Shown here piece after piece: positions 45,399 to 57,473 of a stretch of DNA of 64,000 nt; position 1 is the stretch's first letter; every line of letters starts with the position of its first letter. The notes beneath the pieces are model-generated. The model searched no databases, was not told the DNA's origin, and was given only the letters and a program-made list of their open reading frames with translations. The translations under genes were made by a program, and so were the position numbers. This DNA is from Peptoniphilaceae bacterium AMB_02 (lineage in GTDB: Bacteria; Bacillota; Clostridia; Tissierellales; Peptoniphilaceae). Location: the NCBI GenBank assembly GCA_036321625.1, contig CP143259.1, forward strand, positions 2,220,001-2,284,000, read 5' to 3'.

Positions 45399-45668
45399 TT
45401 AACTTAAGAATATCTTATAAATACTAAATATTAAAGAGGATATTAAAATTAACACAAGAAAATAACTTCTTGTTTTAATTGCATCACCTATTTCTATTAA
45501 TTGACCAATTACCATAACAATAGACCCCACAACCAAAAATATTAATCCTGATAATAAAAATATTGTAAAGAGTATATTCGGAGAAGAAAGTTTAAAAATC
45601 AAAATTAATATCATCAGGATGGCACCTATTGTTCCGAGGTAGCTCCCAAATTTTGTGGTTTTATTCAT
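45399..45668 (-). CDS. Small membrane protein, unknown
   Basis: 89 residues with three hydrophobic helices (about 12-28, 32-57 and 68-88) and a basic N-terminus. No family recognised. It follows the ABC exporter gene by 14 bp and may be co-transcribed, then runs into the mobile island. Confidence 0.6.
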   Translation of the reverse strand: MNKTTKFGSYLGTIGAILMILILIFKLSSPNILFTIFLLSGLIFLVVGSIVMVIGQLIEIGDAIKTRSYFLVLILISSLIFSIYKIFLS

Positions 45669-45682
45669 CTATAGTACCAGTT

Positions 45683-47391
45683 CTACTCTCCCATAACATT
45701 GTAAAGCGAGTAAAAATACCCTTTCCTATGAATTAAATCATCGAAACTACCATGCTCTACGAGTCGGGCATGGTTCATGACCAGTATTTCGTCATACATC
45801 CTTAGAATTTTTCTATTTAATCTATGGGTTACTACTATTTTAGTAATATCATCAAGCTGGATTACAGCGCTTTCGACTTCCTCAGCAGTTTTATTGTCTA
45901 GAGCAGCTGTAGACTCATCCATAAGTAGGAATGGAGTTTTACGGATAAGACTCCTGGCAATTGCAACTCTTTGTTTTTCTCCACCAGATAGATTTTTCCC
46001 GTTTTCACCACAAGGATAATCCAATCCTTTGTTCTCTATAAGTTTTTCCAATCCCGAGTTTTTAACCGCATCCCAAAATATCACATCATCAACATCTTGG
46101 AACATGGTTATATTGTTTTTAATACTGCTGTTGAAAAGAAATACTTCTTGCTGTATAACCGATAAGTGCTCAAATAAACTATCCAATTGGATATTTCTTA
46201 GCTCAAGTGAATCTATCTTTATTGAACCGGTATATCCTCTGAAATATCCCAACATCAATTTTAGAACGGTTGATTTTCCACTTCCACTACCGCCTGCAAT
46301 TGCATATCTTTTTCCCTTTTCGAAGAAAAAATTAAAGTCATGTACAGCTTCATCTTCCTCGGAATACTTAAATCCTACTTCCTTGAAGTGTATTCCCTCA
46401 TTTATTCCAAGCAATTTGTCTTCATCACTACGGTCAATTCCATCGCCTTCAATCTCTCTGGCGATCTTTTCTACCAATTTAATGGCAGCTTTACGATTAC
46501 TTATAAGAGGTGCCAGTTTTCTGACGGGATCGTATAAGTAGAATCCTAATTGGACAAATGCAATAACTGCTCCTATGGTCATCTCTCCATTTATCGCGTA
46601 TAGGAATCCTCCTCCGATGATAATACCATTGACCAAAAAGGTGGATATATTGCTGTAAAGGCTGATTGTATCGGAAGTTACACGTCTTTTTCTCTTGACT
46701 GATTCCAGTTCTAAATTGTCATGCTGAAATAAATCCAGCGCTTCTTTTTCCGCTCTAAAGCTTTTTATTACGATAAATCCACTCACCAAATCATTGACTT
46801 GAGCTACGAATTCGCGATTGCTGTCAGAGGTTTGCGTCTCTTTTTCTATCAAGGCTTCGCCATATTTAATGGATAGTATTATACAAATAATCGATGTGAT
46901 TATCGTCGGAAGTCCTAATTTCCAATTAAAATATATCATGGCTGCGGAAGCTATAAAAAAGCTTACTACGACATCAAAGAGTTGTATACTCCCTGCGAGA
47001 TAATTTTGCTCTATGCTGTTTAAATCATTCGAGAAGGCAGAAATAAACCTCGCCCCGACTCATGCCTGAATTCAGATATGGACTTATCGAGTAATTTTCT
47101 AAATACATAGTCCTTAAATTGTGAAAGTGCCTTCATAAGATATCTGTTCTTGTATTTTCTAAGTAAGATACTGATGACAAAGAAAGCAGCAATCGCAACC
47201 ATCGTTATGGTTACCGCTCTTTTCAGTATATTTTCGTCTGAATGTTCAATCGACTCAATAAAATACTTAAATACGACTGCCATCCCAACCCACATCAAGG
47301 TTGTGAGCACCACGCAAATCAAAGTTATTATCCGGTTTTTTTGATTATTTCTATAAAATTGATCAAAACATTCTTCTCTTTTCCTCTTCAT
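45683..47391 (-). CDS. ABC exporter (fused permease-ATPase), frameshifted
   Basis: The assembled sequence gives two frames: 47391-47020 (first membrane helices, MKRKREECFDQF...SEFRHESGRG) and 46939-45683 (rest). Adding one G to the GGGG run at 47053-47056 joins them as HESGARFISAFSNDLNSIE, the normal exporter sequence, and yields about 569 residues. It has six membrane helices, then an ATPase with Walker A GGSGSGKST, signature LSGGEKQRVAIARSL, Walker B PFLLMDEST and switch VVTHR. Type I exporters of this size move peptides, lipids or drugs as homo- or heterodimers; no partner gene is adjacent. Confidence 0.85.
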
Positions 47392-47553
47392 ACTTCACCC
47401 TTCTAAATGCCTATAATTATATCTTAAATACTCAATTATTTTTTATATTACATCAAGTATATCATGATTGTAACTTATTGTTCAAAGTTTATTATATTAT
47501 GCATTACAATATGGTATTGTGTTTTTAATATATAATTTATGCTTTTATGACAA

Positions 47554-47594
47554 TAAAAAACACGCTAATCATCAAAATTAATAGTTAGCGTGTT
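47554..47594 (-). terminator. Intrinsic terminator after tRNA-Arg
   Basis: Stem AACACGCTAA/TTAGCGTGTT, then TTTTTATTG on the minus strand. Confidence 0.88.
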
Positions 47595-47651
47595 ATGTTT
47601 AATTTAAATAAACCATGGTTAGAAAAATCGTCTTGATTGTGCTTATTTATA

Positions 47652-47727
47652 TGGCACCCCCAACCGGATTCGAACCAGTGACTGACCCTTAGGAGGGGTC
47701 TGTTATATCCTACTTAACTATGGGGGC
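47652..47727 (-). tRNA. tRNA-Arg (anticodon CCT)
   Basis: 76 nt with encoded CCA. Acceptor stem GCCCCCA/TGGGGGT (first pair G-U), T arm CTGGTTCGAATCCGG, anticodon stem GACCC/GGGTC around loop CTCCTAA. Anticodon CCT reads AGG (Arg). Confidence 0.95.
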
Positions 47728-47738
47728 GTGTACATTTA

Positions 47739-47767
47739 ATATTACTTTATTTTTATACAGGTGTCAA
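47739..47767 (-). promoter_or_regulatory. Sigma-A promoter of tRNA-Arg
   Basis: TTGACA (47762-47767), 17-bp spacer, TAATAT (47739-47744), 12 bp from the tRNA 5' end. Confidence 0.85.
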
Positions 47768-47768
47768 T

Positions 47769-47807
47769 AATTACAAGGCTTGCATTATAAACGCAAGCCT
47801 TGTAATT
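47769..47807 (-). terminator. Hairpin terminator after the D,D-carboxypeptidase gene
   Basis: 15-bp perfect arms AATTACAAGGCTTGC/GCAAGCCTTGTAATT, loop of 9. No long T-run follows, and the tRNA promoter begins at once. Confidence 0.7.
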
Positions 47808-47817
47808 CAAATTTTAA

Positions 47818-48999
47818 CTATTGTCTAATCATGGTGGCAATAGTTCTAAAAGTATTTTCTATGGCTCTTATAATCCTGGTAAACAGGTTTGCTTGTTCAA
47901 CATCGTGTTTAACTATTAGATCAACTGTTATGATGTCTTCACCTTCGGATGACAATGTCATCGTACCGACTTTTTCACCCACTGAAATAGGCGCTTTCAA
48001 GCCATCGTTAATTTCAGATTTATAGACATATCTCTTGGCTTTTGGAGTCAATATTCTATATGATTCCGTTGGATAAAGCGGCACTCTAGGATTTACTGCA
48101 GAGTTTATAGTAACTTCACTATAAGGAGCTTTATCATCTATTATCGTCCTCATACCATAGTTTTCCAAACCATAATTTATTAAGAATTTAGACAACTCAC
48201 TTCTTTCCGAGATATCCGCAGTCCCCATTACAATTGTTATAAGTCTAAACTCCCCTGATTGAGGACTTTTTCTCGCATCAATTGTCGAAACTAAACAGTA
48301 GCCGGCTTCTTCTGTAAAACCGGTTTTCAAACCGTCTACACCGGGAATCTCACCTACAAGAGGAATTGTCGACTCACCGGTAAAATTTCTCTTAGGCATA
48401 TTCAAGATTTTAATTTTTGAATATTCCAGCACTTCCGGATACTTTTCAATTATATGTCTGGACAGTTTAAATATATCCTCTGTAGACATGGTATTTTGAT
48501 TGGCACCTTCCTGAAGTCCGGAGGAATTGTAGAATTTGGATGATTTAAGCTCAAGTTCCTGTGCTTTTGCATTCATCAAATCCGTAAATGCCTTCTCACT
48601 TCCGGCTGTTTTGACTGCAAGGGCATATGCAGCATCATTTCCGCTTACTACCATAAGACCGGCCAATAACTCGTCAACGGTAAGTACTTCACCTTCTAAT
48701 AGGTTTAAGCTGGATCCGCCGACCGCTTCTATTTCCAGAGTTACGGTGACTCTATCATTTAGATTTAATTTTCCTTCTTTTACGGCATCTTTAACTACTA
48801 AATAGGTCATAAGTTTTGATACGGAGGCTGCTTGAAGTGGTTTATCTATATTATACGACTCTAAGACTCTTCCGGAATCAAAATCACCTATTAGATAGCT
48901 CTGAACACGATCTTCGATGCCAAGATCAGCGCTTGCGTTAATCGTTATAATAAGTATAGCTATCGTTAAAAATAATAATGACTTAATTCTTCTTTTCAA
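47818..48999 (-). CDS. dacF: D-alanyl-D-alanine carboxypeptidase (PBP5/DacF type)
   Basis: 393 residues. Signal peptide at the N-terminus (RRIKSLLFLTIAILIITINA), then the serine peptidase triad motifs: S59-V-S-K62, SGN (119-121) and LKTGFTEEAGYC (KTG near 232). A PBP5-type beta domain follows, and the C-terminus ends in an amphipathic helix (NLFTRIIRAIENTFRTIATMIRQ) that anchors it to the outer face of the membrane. It trims the terminal D-Ala from peptidoglycan pentapeptides. DacF (sporulation) and DacA cannot be told apart; the symbol is tentative. Confidence 0.9.
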   Translation of the reverse strand: MKRRIKSLLFLTIAILIITINASADLGIEDRVQSYLIGDFDSGRVLESYNIDKPLQAASVSKLMTYLVVKDAVKEGKLNLNDRVTVTLEIEAVGGSSLNLLEGEVLTVDELLAGLMVVSGNDAAYALAVKTAGSEKAFTDLMNAKAQELELKSSKFYNSSGLQEGANQNTMSTEDIFKLSRHIIEKYPEVLEYSKIKILNMPKRNFTGESTIPLVGEIPGVDGLKTGFTEEAGYCLVSTIDARKSPQSGEFRLITIVMGTADISERSELSKFLINYGLENYGMRTIIDDKAPYSEVTINSAVNPRVPLYPTESYRILTPKAKRYVYKSEINDGLKAPISVGEKVGTMTLSSEGEDIITVDLIVKHDVEQANLFTRIIRAIENTFRTIATMIRQ

Positions 49000-49037
49000 A
49001 AAAACACCTCAGCGCACCTAGGAGCAGTGCAATATAT

Positions 49038-49066
49038 TTGTGAATATCCAGGTAGGATATTCACAA
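49038..49066 (-). terminator. Hairpin between serS and the carboxypeptidase gene
   Basis: Perfect arms TTGTGAATATCC/GGATATTCACAA with a 5-nt loop, 23 bp after the serS stop. No T-run follows on the minus strand, so it could instead be an operator for the next gene. Confidence 0.5.
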
Positions 49067-49088
49067 TATTATATTACATTACTTTCAC

Positions 49089-50560
<1,472 letters not shown>

Positions 50561-50568
50561 TTTAATAT

Positions 50569-50597
50569 ATTATAGCATAAAGGTTCTAATTTTACAA
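50569..50597 (-). promoter_or_regulatory. Sigma-A promoter of serS
   Basis: TTGTAA (50592-50597), 17-bp spacer, TATAAT (50569-50574). Confidence 0.85.
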
Positions 50598-50619
50598 ATT
50601 ATCAGATGACCTCACTAAA

Positions 50620-51294
50620 CTAAAAGATTACTTGTTTCCCCAGTATTCTATCTATGGCTTTTTTCGGAATACTGATTGATTCGACGACTACATCATTACA
50701 TATTAGAGGATTTTTTGCAATCCCCTCTTTCATCAACTGAAATGTGACTACTTTTTTGGGATTTACACAAATTCCCATAATCTTTCCGGTATTTGCATCC
50801 AGTCCGGATGGGATGTCAACGGATAAGATGTCTACACCGCAGTGGTTCATCATATCGATTACGTATTCCTGTATACCTCTGACTTGAGCAGTTAATCCAG
50901 TTCCAAAAATGGCATCCACTACCAAGTCCATCTTAGAAATGGTAGCTTCGAAGTTTTCCAGATCTTCTATGGTGTGAATGGTTTCGAATCGAACTCCAAG
51001 ATTTAGGAGGATATTGTAATAGGTCATGTAATCTGCATTTTCTCGATTAATCTCACCAATGATGTAAATCTTGACATTATGATCTAGATTGATTAGATGC
51101 CTTGCCAGCGCAAGTCCATCAGCTCCATTATTTCCGGTACCACAAACTATCGCTATATCGGTATTCATAACGATGTCAATATTCTTCAGTAGTTTAAGTG
51201 CTGCATTCTCCATTAACAGGATACCGGGAATCTCCAATCCTCTAATACAATACCTGTCTATTGCAGCCATTTCATCTCCGGTTACTCTTCTCAT
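50620..51294 (-). CDS. nnrE: NAD(P)H-hydrate epimerase (YjeF N-terminal domain)
   Basis: 224 residues, a single YjeF_N domain. Motif IVCGTGNNGADGLALARHL (about 44-62) and the Asp in DIPSGLDANTG are conserved. It interconverts R and S epimers of hydrated NAD(P)H for repair. The C-terminal dehydratase domain usually fused in bacteria is absent, so the kinase-type dehydratase must be elsewhere. Last gene of the block starting at yybS, 13 bp after dnaI. Confidence 0.88.
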   Translation of the reverse strand: MRRVTGDEMAAIDRYCIRGLEIPGILLMENAALKLLKNIDIVMNTDIAIVCGTGNNGADGLALARHLINLDHNVKIYIIGEINRENADYMTYYNILLNLGVRFETIHTIEDLENFEATISKMDLVVDAIFGTGLTAQVRGIQEYVIDMMNHCGVDILSVDIPSGLDANTGKIMGICVNPKKVVTFQLMKEGIAKNPLICNDVVVESISIPKKAIDRILGKQVIF

Positions 51295-51307
51295 TCAATC
51301 ACCCTTT

Positions 51308-52285
51308 CTATATTCCGGAAAACTTTTTGATTCTCAAATCGTCACCAAATACATTAAACACTTCATACTCACCCAGTATTCGGGAAAATATACGATCATC
51401 GTAATCATCTCTGATGTTTTCCAAATTTAGATTTGTCGATATAATCGTTGCTTTTTCTTTAATAATTCTATCATTTATAAGTTCAAATAGGTGAGTCGTG
51501 TTAATGCTCGTCGATATCTCGGTTCCCAAATCATCAATTATCAATAAATCACAATCCCTCAGAAGTTCGTATCTAGATATTAATATACCCTTGTCTTCAG
51601 CTCTTGAAAAGGTATAGTCCGAAATAAAGTTCATAAGTTTTGTAGCCGTTTGATAAACAACCAAATAACCGTTGTCGAGCAATCCTTTGGCAATACAATT
51701 ACATAAATAAGTCTTTCCGGTACCGACGGGTCCGTAGTATATTCTGTTCTTGTTTTTATTGTTCGGAAAATTGTTAACATAGCTCAGAGCATCATCCAGA
51801 TAGATTTTCATCATTTCTCTGGGACTTAAGGCCTCAGATTGATTTCTGTTTGCTCTAAATAATTTTAAATCAAATTTTTTAAAGTTTTCTACTTGGATGA
51901 CTTTATCTATTCCACTTATGGAATAGAGTTCTTCTGTTATCATCCTCTTTTTGCAGTTGCAATAAGAAGTCTCTACAACTCCCGTGTCTTTACATTTACT
52001 ACAATTATAGATGGGATCTAAATAATTCACGGGATAACCATTTGACAGTAATAATTTATCCTTCTCGCTGTCGAGCGCTTTGGATTCAGTTTCGAGTTCT
52101 CCTAAGATATCTTTGGAATGAATAACTGCTTTTACAAGTTTGTAGCCAATGGTCTTCTTCTGATTTACAATCTCTTCGACTCTGGGGATAGCACTGTAGA
52201 CTTCTCTTAATCTATTTTGGTGAATAAGCTCATTGTTTCGCCTAATCTCCTCAAGTCTTTTATTCACTTTTCTATTTATCTTCAA
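51308..52285 (-). CDS. dnaI: Primosomal helicase loader (DnaI/DnaC-type AAA+ ATPase)
   Basis: About 325 residues. An N-terminal helical region with a zinc-binding CSKCKDTGVVETSYCNCK segment (about 95-112 of the protein) precedes the AAA+ domain: Walker A YGPVGTGKTYLCN and Walker B LLIIDDLG. It loads the replicative helicase DnaB with DnaD and PriA. The TTG start was taken because GGAGG lies 5 nt before it; an ATG 27 nt further up (52312) is the alternative. Overlaps the dnaD stop. Confidence 0.9.
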   Translation of the reverse strand: MKINRKVNKRLEEIRRNNELIHQNRLREVYSAIPRVEEIVNQKKTIGYKLVKAVIHSKDILGELETESKALDSEKDKLLLSNGYPVNYLDPIYNCSKCKDTGVVETSYCNCKKRMITEELYSISGIDKVIQVENFKKFDLKLFRANRNQSEALSPREMMKIYLDDALSYVNNFPNNKNKNRIYYGPVGTGKTYLCNCIAKGLLDNGYLVVYQTATKLMNFISDYTFSRAEDKGILISRYELLRDCDLLIIDDLGTEISTSINTTHLFELINDRIIKEKATIISTNLNLENIRDDYDDRIFSRILGEYEVFNVFGDDLRIKKFSGI

Positions 52286-53105
52286 TGTCTCCTCCCATAG
52301 CCTTCTCAACATCAGCTCGCAGTTTTCTGTCTAAAATACTTTTAAGCTCTTCGCTGGAAAGTCTGTCATCGGTTCTTCCCTGTTTTTTCTTGGTGCTTCT
52401 CTTTTTCTTAGGACTTTTGGTCTCTTTACGTTTTTCGTTTTCTGCTTCAAACTTTTCAAAATCAGCCATGGTAAATATTCCATCAATTGCCCAGTTTCTT
52501 ATAATAGAAAGCACGTAGTTGACATTTCTCTTTCCCGTAGTCTTTTCACTATAAGTGAAGCCGTGCACTATGAGATTTCTATCTTGTCTGAATTCTTTTT
52601 TCAAATCCAGAATTTTTTCAATTTCATTGGGTGTAAGGACGGTACCAAGCACCTCTTCTATTTCAGCGAACATTTCCCGATTTGTCATAGTGGCATCCCC
52701 ATCATTTGATAGTATTTCGCTATCCTCGATGGGTTTTGCCGGTTCTCTGACGCCTAGGAAAAGTTCTCTAAGACTGATGAAATGGTAAGATTTTGAATCT
52801 CCTTCTTCTTCAATGCTGATTAAACCTTGATCTTGCCAGTAATTGAATGCGTCCAAAAGTCTTTCGGTGTCCATTCCAAGCTCACTTGCAAGTTCTTCTT
52901 CAGAAGGCATCTCATTGACCTTGCCCTCATATGCAAGTTTATAGGCATATAAATACACCTTGACATCATCACCGTCGGCAATCTGCAGGTAATTATTAAT
53001 AAATATATTTTCAATAGGCGTTGTACCTAAATCAATTTTTAAATCTTTTATTTTATATTTCAAAATATCACCTATATCACTTTGGTCAATACATTTTTGA
53101 CTCAT
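52272..53105 (-). CDS. dnaD: DnaD-domain primosome protein
   Basis: 277 residues. A winged-helix N-terminal region (about 50-100, MPSEEELASELGMDTERLLDAFNYWQDQGLI) and a DnaD-type C-terminal domain (about 145-210; LTPNEIEKILDL, HGFTYSEKTTGKRNVNYVLSIIRNWAIDGI) with a Lys-rich tail (PKKKRSTKKKQ). It remodels DNA at origins and recruits DnaI/DnaB. Order and overlaps with dnaI and dnaB in the same block fit primosome assembly. Confidence 0.88.
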   Translation of the reverse strand: MSQKCIDQSDIGDILKYKIKDLKIDLGTTPIENIFINNYLQIADGDDVKVYLYAYKLAYEGKVNEMPSEEELASELGMDTERLLDAFNYWQDQGLISIEEEGDSKSYHFISLRELFLGVREPAKPIEDSEILSNDGDATMTNREMFAEIEEVLGTVLTPNEIEKILDLKKEFRQDRNLIVHGFTYSEKTTGKRNVNYVLSIIRNWAIDGIFTMADFEKFEAENEKRKETKSPKKKRSTKKKQGRTDDRLSSEELKSILDRKLRADVEKAMGGDIEDK

Positions 53106-53709
53106 AGTTAATTCTGTCGAGTCTCATTCTTAGAATTCTACTTAGGAGTTTTCCATCAGAAAACAGAAAATATTCGGTATCATTTATTATATCGTAGTCT
53201 TTCAACTCTTCCGGTTCCACCTCAAATTCAACTAAGAATTCCCCTTCATTTCTAAAGCCCGCTTTTTTATAAAGAGCTATCGCCCTTTCGTTAAATGCAT
53301 TTACCTCTAAGAACATGGTTTTCATATTAAGGTCATTAAAAAAGTGTTTTAATAGCACTTTTAATGAATCTGTCCCATAACCATTCTCCAAATAATTGGG
53401 ATCGAATGCAATTCCGAGGAGCGCTGTCCTTTTAAGTATATTTATATCCTTTAGCCCGATATAACCTACCATCACATCTTCATTATTGTAGACAGCGAAA
53501 TAACTCGTTCTAATGGTTTTCTTTCTATATGAATACCATATACTTAATTGTTCGAGGCTGAGTTCCGATATATTATAGTCCAAAAAAAGCTTATTTTTAT
53601 GAATACCCCACTGTTTAATATTGACTAAATGCTCAGGTAACAAGGGAGTAAGTCTCGTCTTCTCTCCTATTAATTTCGGTATTTTATCTCTATCAATTGT
53701 TAACATCAA
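53086..53709 (-). CDS. GNAT-family N-acetyltransferase
   Basis: 207 residues. Acetyl-CoA-binding core around LGIAFDPNYLENGYGTDSLKVLLKHFFNDLNMKTMFLEVNAFNERAIALYKKAGF, the RimJ/RimL-like pattern. Substrate is unknown. It overlaps dnaB and dnaD on either side and appears co-transcribed with them, though a replication role is not implied. Confidence 0.87.
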   Translation of the reverse strand: MMLTIDRDKIPKLIGEKTRLTPLLPEHLVNIKQWGIHKNKLFLDYNISELSLEQLSIWYSYRKKTIRTSYFAVYNNEDVMVGYIGLKDINILKRTALLGIAFDPNYLENGYGTDSLKVLLKHFFNDLNMKTMFLEVNAFNERAIALYKKAGFRNEGEFLVEFEVEPEELKDYDIINDTEYFLFSDGKLLSRILRMRLDRINYESKMY

Positions 53710-55024
53710 AACTCCTGGTCAAATCTGCAAATTTTGTATACTCTTTATGATAAAACAGCTCTACTGTTCCCGTAGCTCCATTTCTGTGTTTAGCGATAAT
53801 TACGTCTCCGGTATTCGGTCTTTCACTATCCTCATTGTAATAATCATCCCTATAGAGCATCATTACGACATCGGCATCCTGCTCTATAGCTCCTGATTCT
53901 CTAAGGTCGGAAAGTATCGGTCTTTTATTTGTTCTAAGTTCAGGTGCACGTGATAGCTGCGCCAAAGCCAGCACCGGACATCTAAGTTCTTTCGCCAGTG
54001 CTTTTAACCCTCTGGATATGGCTGATATTTCAAGCTGCCTATTTTCAGCCGGCCCACCTGTAGTCATAAGCTGCAAATAATCTATTACTATTAGATCAAG
54101 ACCTTCTTCTGCTTTCAATCTCCTACATTTTGCTCTAAGTTCGGTCAAAGAAATACTTGCAGTATCATCGATGTATAGATTAAGCTTTTCAATAACTCCA
54201 ACTGCCTGAGAGATCATACCCCAGTCATTTATATTTCCCGCAATAATATCGCCCAAATTTATCAGTGAAAGTGAACTCATGATTCTTTGAACAAGCTGAG
54301 TTTTACTCATCTCGAGCGAGAACACGGCAACTACATGACCTTTTAGGGCTGCATTTACAGCTATATTGATGCCCAATGCAGTCTTTCCCATGGACGGTCT
54401 CGCAGCCAGAAGTACCAAATCTGATTTCTGCAAACCCGAAAGATGTGCATCCAAATCTACCAAACCGGTTGTCACTCCTGTAAGTCCACCTTCATTTGCA
54501 GCCATTTTCTCCATAATATCTATGGTTTCAATTAGCGAGTCTTTAATCTTTGTAAGTCCGTCAGTATGACTTTTTTGAGTGATATCAAATATACTTTTTT
54601 CAGCCAGTTCCACAATCTCCGAAGTTTTTTCCTTATCTTCGTATGCGGTAGCCATGATATTGTCGCTGACTTTTATCAAATCTCTAAGAGTGGATTTATC
54701 AGATACAATTTTACAATAAGATCTGATATTTGAAACAAGACCTACATTCTCGGTAAGATTTAAAAGATAGTCTATTCCTCCAATATTGTCTAATTGGCCT
54801 CTTTTTTTCAAATCATTAGATATCAAGAGTATGTCGGGATTTTCTCCCATATTGGACAAATTGGTTATGGCTTTGAATATCTCGAGGTTTTTTGGATTGT
54901 AGAAATCGGATGCAGTAAGCATCTCTTCAGCAACTCCAATAGCCGATCTATCTATCATCATAGACCCGAGGACGGATCTTTCTGCATCCTCGTCATGTGG
55001 TAGAGTTCTGATAGCGGTATCCAT
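53693..55024 (-). CDS. dnaB: Replicative DNA helicase DnaB
   Basis: 443 residues, normal length. N-terminal domain (DEDAERSVLGSMM), linker, then RecA-type core: Walker A ARPSMGKTALG (208-217), Walker B LDLIVIDYLQLM and the DADVVMMLYRDD C-terminal strand. Hexameric 5'-3' helicase of the fork. In Bacillus the same gene is called dnaC. It follows rplI by 3 nt. Confidence 0.96.
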   Translation of the reverse strand: MDTAIRTLPHDEDAERSVLGSMMIDRSAIGVAEEMLTASDFYNPKNLEIFKAITNLSNMGENPDILLISNDLKKRGQLDNIGGIDYLLNLTENVGLVSNIRSYCKIVSDKSTLRDLIKVSDNIMATAYEDKEKTSEIVELAEKSIFDITQKSHTDGLTKIKDSLIETIDIMEKMAANEGGLTGVTTGLVDLDAHLSGLQKSDLVLLAARPSMGKTALGINIAVNAALKGHVVAVFSLEMSKTQLVQRIMSSLSLINLGDIIAGNINDWGMISQAVGVIEKLNLYIDDTASISLTELRAKCRRLKAEEGLDLIVIDYLQLMTTGGPAENRQLEISAISRGLKALAKELRCPVLALAQLSRAPELRTNKRPILSDLRESGAIEQDADVVMMLYRDDYYNEDSERPNTGDVIIAKHRNGATGTVELFYHKEYTKFADLTRSFDVNN

Positions 55025-55027
55025 ATT

Positions 55028-55474
55028 TTACTCCTTATCTACCAAAACCTTTAATGAAGCTGTAAGCTCAGGATAAACTCTAACTTGCACTACATGTGCC
55101 CCTATCTCTTTAATATTGTCTTTAAGTTCTATTTTCTTTTTATCAATGTCTATGCCATTAGATTTTTGAAGGGCTTCTGCAACATCGCCTGCAGTAATCG
55201 AACCGAATATTCTGTCTCCTTTACCGCCTTTTGCTGAAATTTTCAGTTCTATACTCTCAAGTTTTTCTTTTAGCGCTTCAGCCTCTGCTTTTTCTTCTGC
55301 TCTTTTTTGTTTTAGTTCTTCCTGTTCTTCTTCCCATTTTGCCAGATTTTCAGGAGTGGCTTCTACAGCCAGTTTCCTTGGAAACAAAAAGTTTCTTGCA
55401 TAACCTATTTTAGCATCTACCAATTCTCCTGCTTTTCCCAATCCTTTTACATCACTATTTAGTATTACTTTCAT
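55028..55474 (-). CDS. rplI: 50S ribosomal protein L9
   Basis: 148 residues. Signature [33 protein letters not shown] at the N-terminus, then the connecting helix of charged residues and the C-terminal RNA-binding domain. The ATG 8 nt after GGAGG is the start; a nearer ATG is too close to the site. It overlaps gdpP by 20 nt in the classic yybS-gdpP-rplI-dnaB order. Confidence 0.95.
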   Translation of the reverse strand: MKVILNSDVKGLGKAGELVDAKIGYARNFLFPRKLAVEATPENLAKWEEEQEELKQKRAEEKAEAEALKEKLESIELKISAKGGKGDRIFGSITAGDVAEALQKSNGIDIDKKKIELKDNIKEIGAHVVQVRVYPELTASLKVLVDKE

Positions 55475-57473
55475 CTGCATTATCCTCCAATATATAATCT
55501 TTAATCGCTCTTTTGAGTATTGCTTCGGCACTATTTATACTGACGCCTTTAAGCTGTACTCCGGCGGAAGTTTGATGTCCTCCTCCGCCTATTTTCTCTA
55601 ATATCAGCTGAACAGAGAGTTTTCCTACACTTCTACCGCTGATATGAATTTTATCCTCATAATGGGTTAGCACAAAGGAAGCCTCTACTCCACGCATATC
55701 CAACATACCGTCTGCAGCCTGAGCTGCTATTAATACTGCATTATCCATCTGATTGTCAAATCTGGAAATAGCTACTACATCCATGTATATTTCTGCTTCA
55801 GAGATTACTTCAGATCTGTATTTAACAGTGTCTGCCGGTTCTCTAAACAGCTTCTTAACGCTTATGCTGTCAGCTCCATATCTCTTAAGAACCGAGGCAG
55901 CTTCAAAGGTTCTAACTCCCGTCTGGAATGAAAACGACTTAGTATCTACAGTTATCCCGGCTAAAAGTGCATCTGCAACTATCTTAGGTATTTCTATGTC
56001 AACTTCATTATACTGTATCAACTCAGTTACCAATTCGGCTGTAGATGAAGCGTAAGGCTCTAGATAGGTTAGAGTAGGATCTTCTATATAGTTAGCGCCC
56101 CTTCTATGATGGTCTATCAACACCACTTGATCGGAGATGTCTAATAATCCCGGAGCTTCAGTTGAATTTTTTCTGTGATTGTCCAGCACTATAATCAATG
56201 AGTTTGTATTTGCTTCTTCCAATGCTTGTTCAGGAGTGATTATATCTCCCAATACTTCAGGCATATGTAAAGCAACTTGATTATAAAGGCTTTGGATAGG
56301 CGCAGTAACTTCTTTTAGCACTATCCTGCAACTGCCTCCTATCTGTTTTATAAAGGCATATACTCCCAGACAAGATCCGAATGAATCCATATCGGGGTTT
56401 TTATGTCCCATTATATATACTCCTTTTGACTGCTCTACCAACTGATTTAAGGCAAGCGATATAACTCTGGATTTAACCTTGTTGTGTTTTTCAATCGCCT
56501 TTTTCTTACCACCGTAAAACCTCAAGTTTTCACCGTCATTTACGACTATCTGGTCTCCGCCTCTTCCGAGTGCAACGTCAACTGAAAGTCTGGCTGTTTT
56601 ATAAATTTCCAGCGGATTATCAGGATTTGCTCCTACTCCTATGGAAAGGGTAGGTGGTATACTGCTGTAGACTTCAATTTCTTTTACTTTTTCGACTATC
56701 GGGAATTTATCTTCCATCATCTTTGTAAAGTCCGCTTTTCTAAAAATACAAAGGTATTTGTCACTCTCGTATTTTCTTGCAAATCCGTTATAATTTATCG
56801 CAAAGGTATTGATTTCCTTGTCTACTTCAGCGAATACTATCGGTCTATTATTTTCATCGGTAACACCGGCAAGCTCTTCAAAATTGTCTATTTGAATCAC
56901 CATGATGACTAGTGCCTCATCTTGATAGGCCTTATTGATAAGTGCATTCTCAGAGTTGTCAACCGCATATATTAGAACCAGATTATTATTATCCTGTTCA
57001 TATGTATCCGCTAAATTAAAGTAAAGCTGATAGTTTTTACCATCAACTTCCACTTCCTTTTTCCCGACTTCTTTACTTACAATTTCTTTAATATCAATTT
57101 TAGGTACTAATTTATCTATTTTTTCGCCAAGTAATTCTCTTTCTTTAAACAGTGTTTTAAATCTGGTATTATACCAGTTTATCTCCCCGTTTTCTGTAAG
57201 TATGGCAATTGGAAAGGGCATACTGAATACAGCACATCTGGTGACATCGCTGAAATGCTCATCCAATAATTCGATATCGTCGATGTACTGCTGATTTTTC
57301 TTTTTTACGTAACTATTCAATGTGTATGCCAGGTAAGCACTCGAAACAAATGCAATTGCACCCAAGGGTTTATTGTATATGAAAACTATCATTGATAAGA
57401 TAAATAATACAATTATTGCACCGATTAATTCTAGACCGCTGAGAAAAGATTTTTTATTATTTATCACTACCAT
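55455..57473 (-). CDS. gdpP: c-di-AMP phosphodiesterase GdpP
   Basis: 672 residues: two N-terminal membrane helices (about 15-52), a PAS domain (about 85-175), a degenerate GGDEF domain (about 185-315) and DHH-DHHA1 phosphodiesterase domains from about 350 on. DHH motifs are visible in [12 protein letters not shown] (Asp361, Asp363) and [17 protein letters not shown] is the DHHA1 substrate motif. It degrades c-di-AMP at the membrane. Overlaps yybS (17 nt) and rplI (20 nt). Confidence 0.95.
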   Translation of the reverse strand: MVVINNKKSFLSGLELIGAIIVLFILSMIVFIYNKPLGAIAFVSSAYLAYTLNSYVKKKNQQYIDDIELLDEHFSDVTRCAVFSMPFPIAILTENGEINWYNTRFKTLFKERELLGEKIDKLVPKIDIKEIVSKEVGKKEVEVDGKNYQLYFNLADTYEQDNNNLVLIYAVDNSENALINKAYQDEALVIMVIQIDNFEELAGVTDENNRPIVFAEVDKEINTFAINYNGFARKYESDKYLCIFRKADFTKMMEDKFPIVEKVKEIEVYSSIPPTLSIGVGANPDNPLEIYKTARLSVDVALGRGGDQIVVNDGENLRFYGGKKKAIEKHNKVKSRVISLALNQLVEQSKGVYIMGHKNPDMDSFGSCLGVYAFIKQIGGSCRIVLKEVTAPIQSLYNQVALHMPEVLGDIITPEQALEEANTNSLIIVLDNHRKNSTEAPGLLDISDQVVLIDHHRRGANYIEDPTLTYLEPYASSTAELVTELIQYNEVDIEIPKIVADALLAGITVDTKSFSFQTGVRTFEAASVLKRYGADSISVKKLFREPADTVKYRSEVISEAEIYMDVVAISRFDNQMDNAVLIAAQAADGMLDMRGVEASFVLTHYEDKIHISGRSVGKLSVQLILEKIGGGGHQTSAGVQLKGVSINSAEAILKRAIKDYILEDNADESNTK

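Noticed and set aside
46029-46541. 170-codon plus-strand reading frame
   Set aside because: Complement of the ABC exporter ATPase gene, with no family resemblance or start signal.
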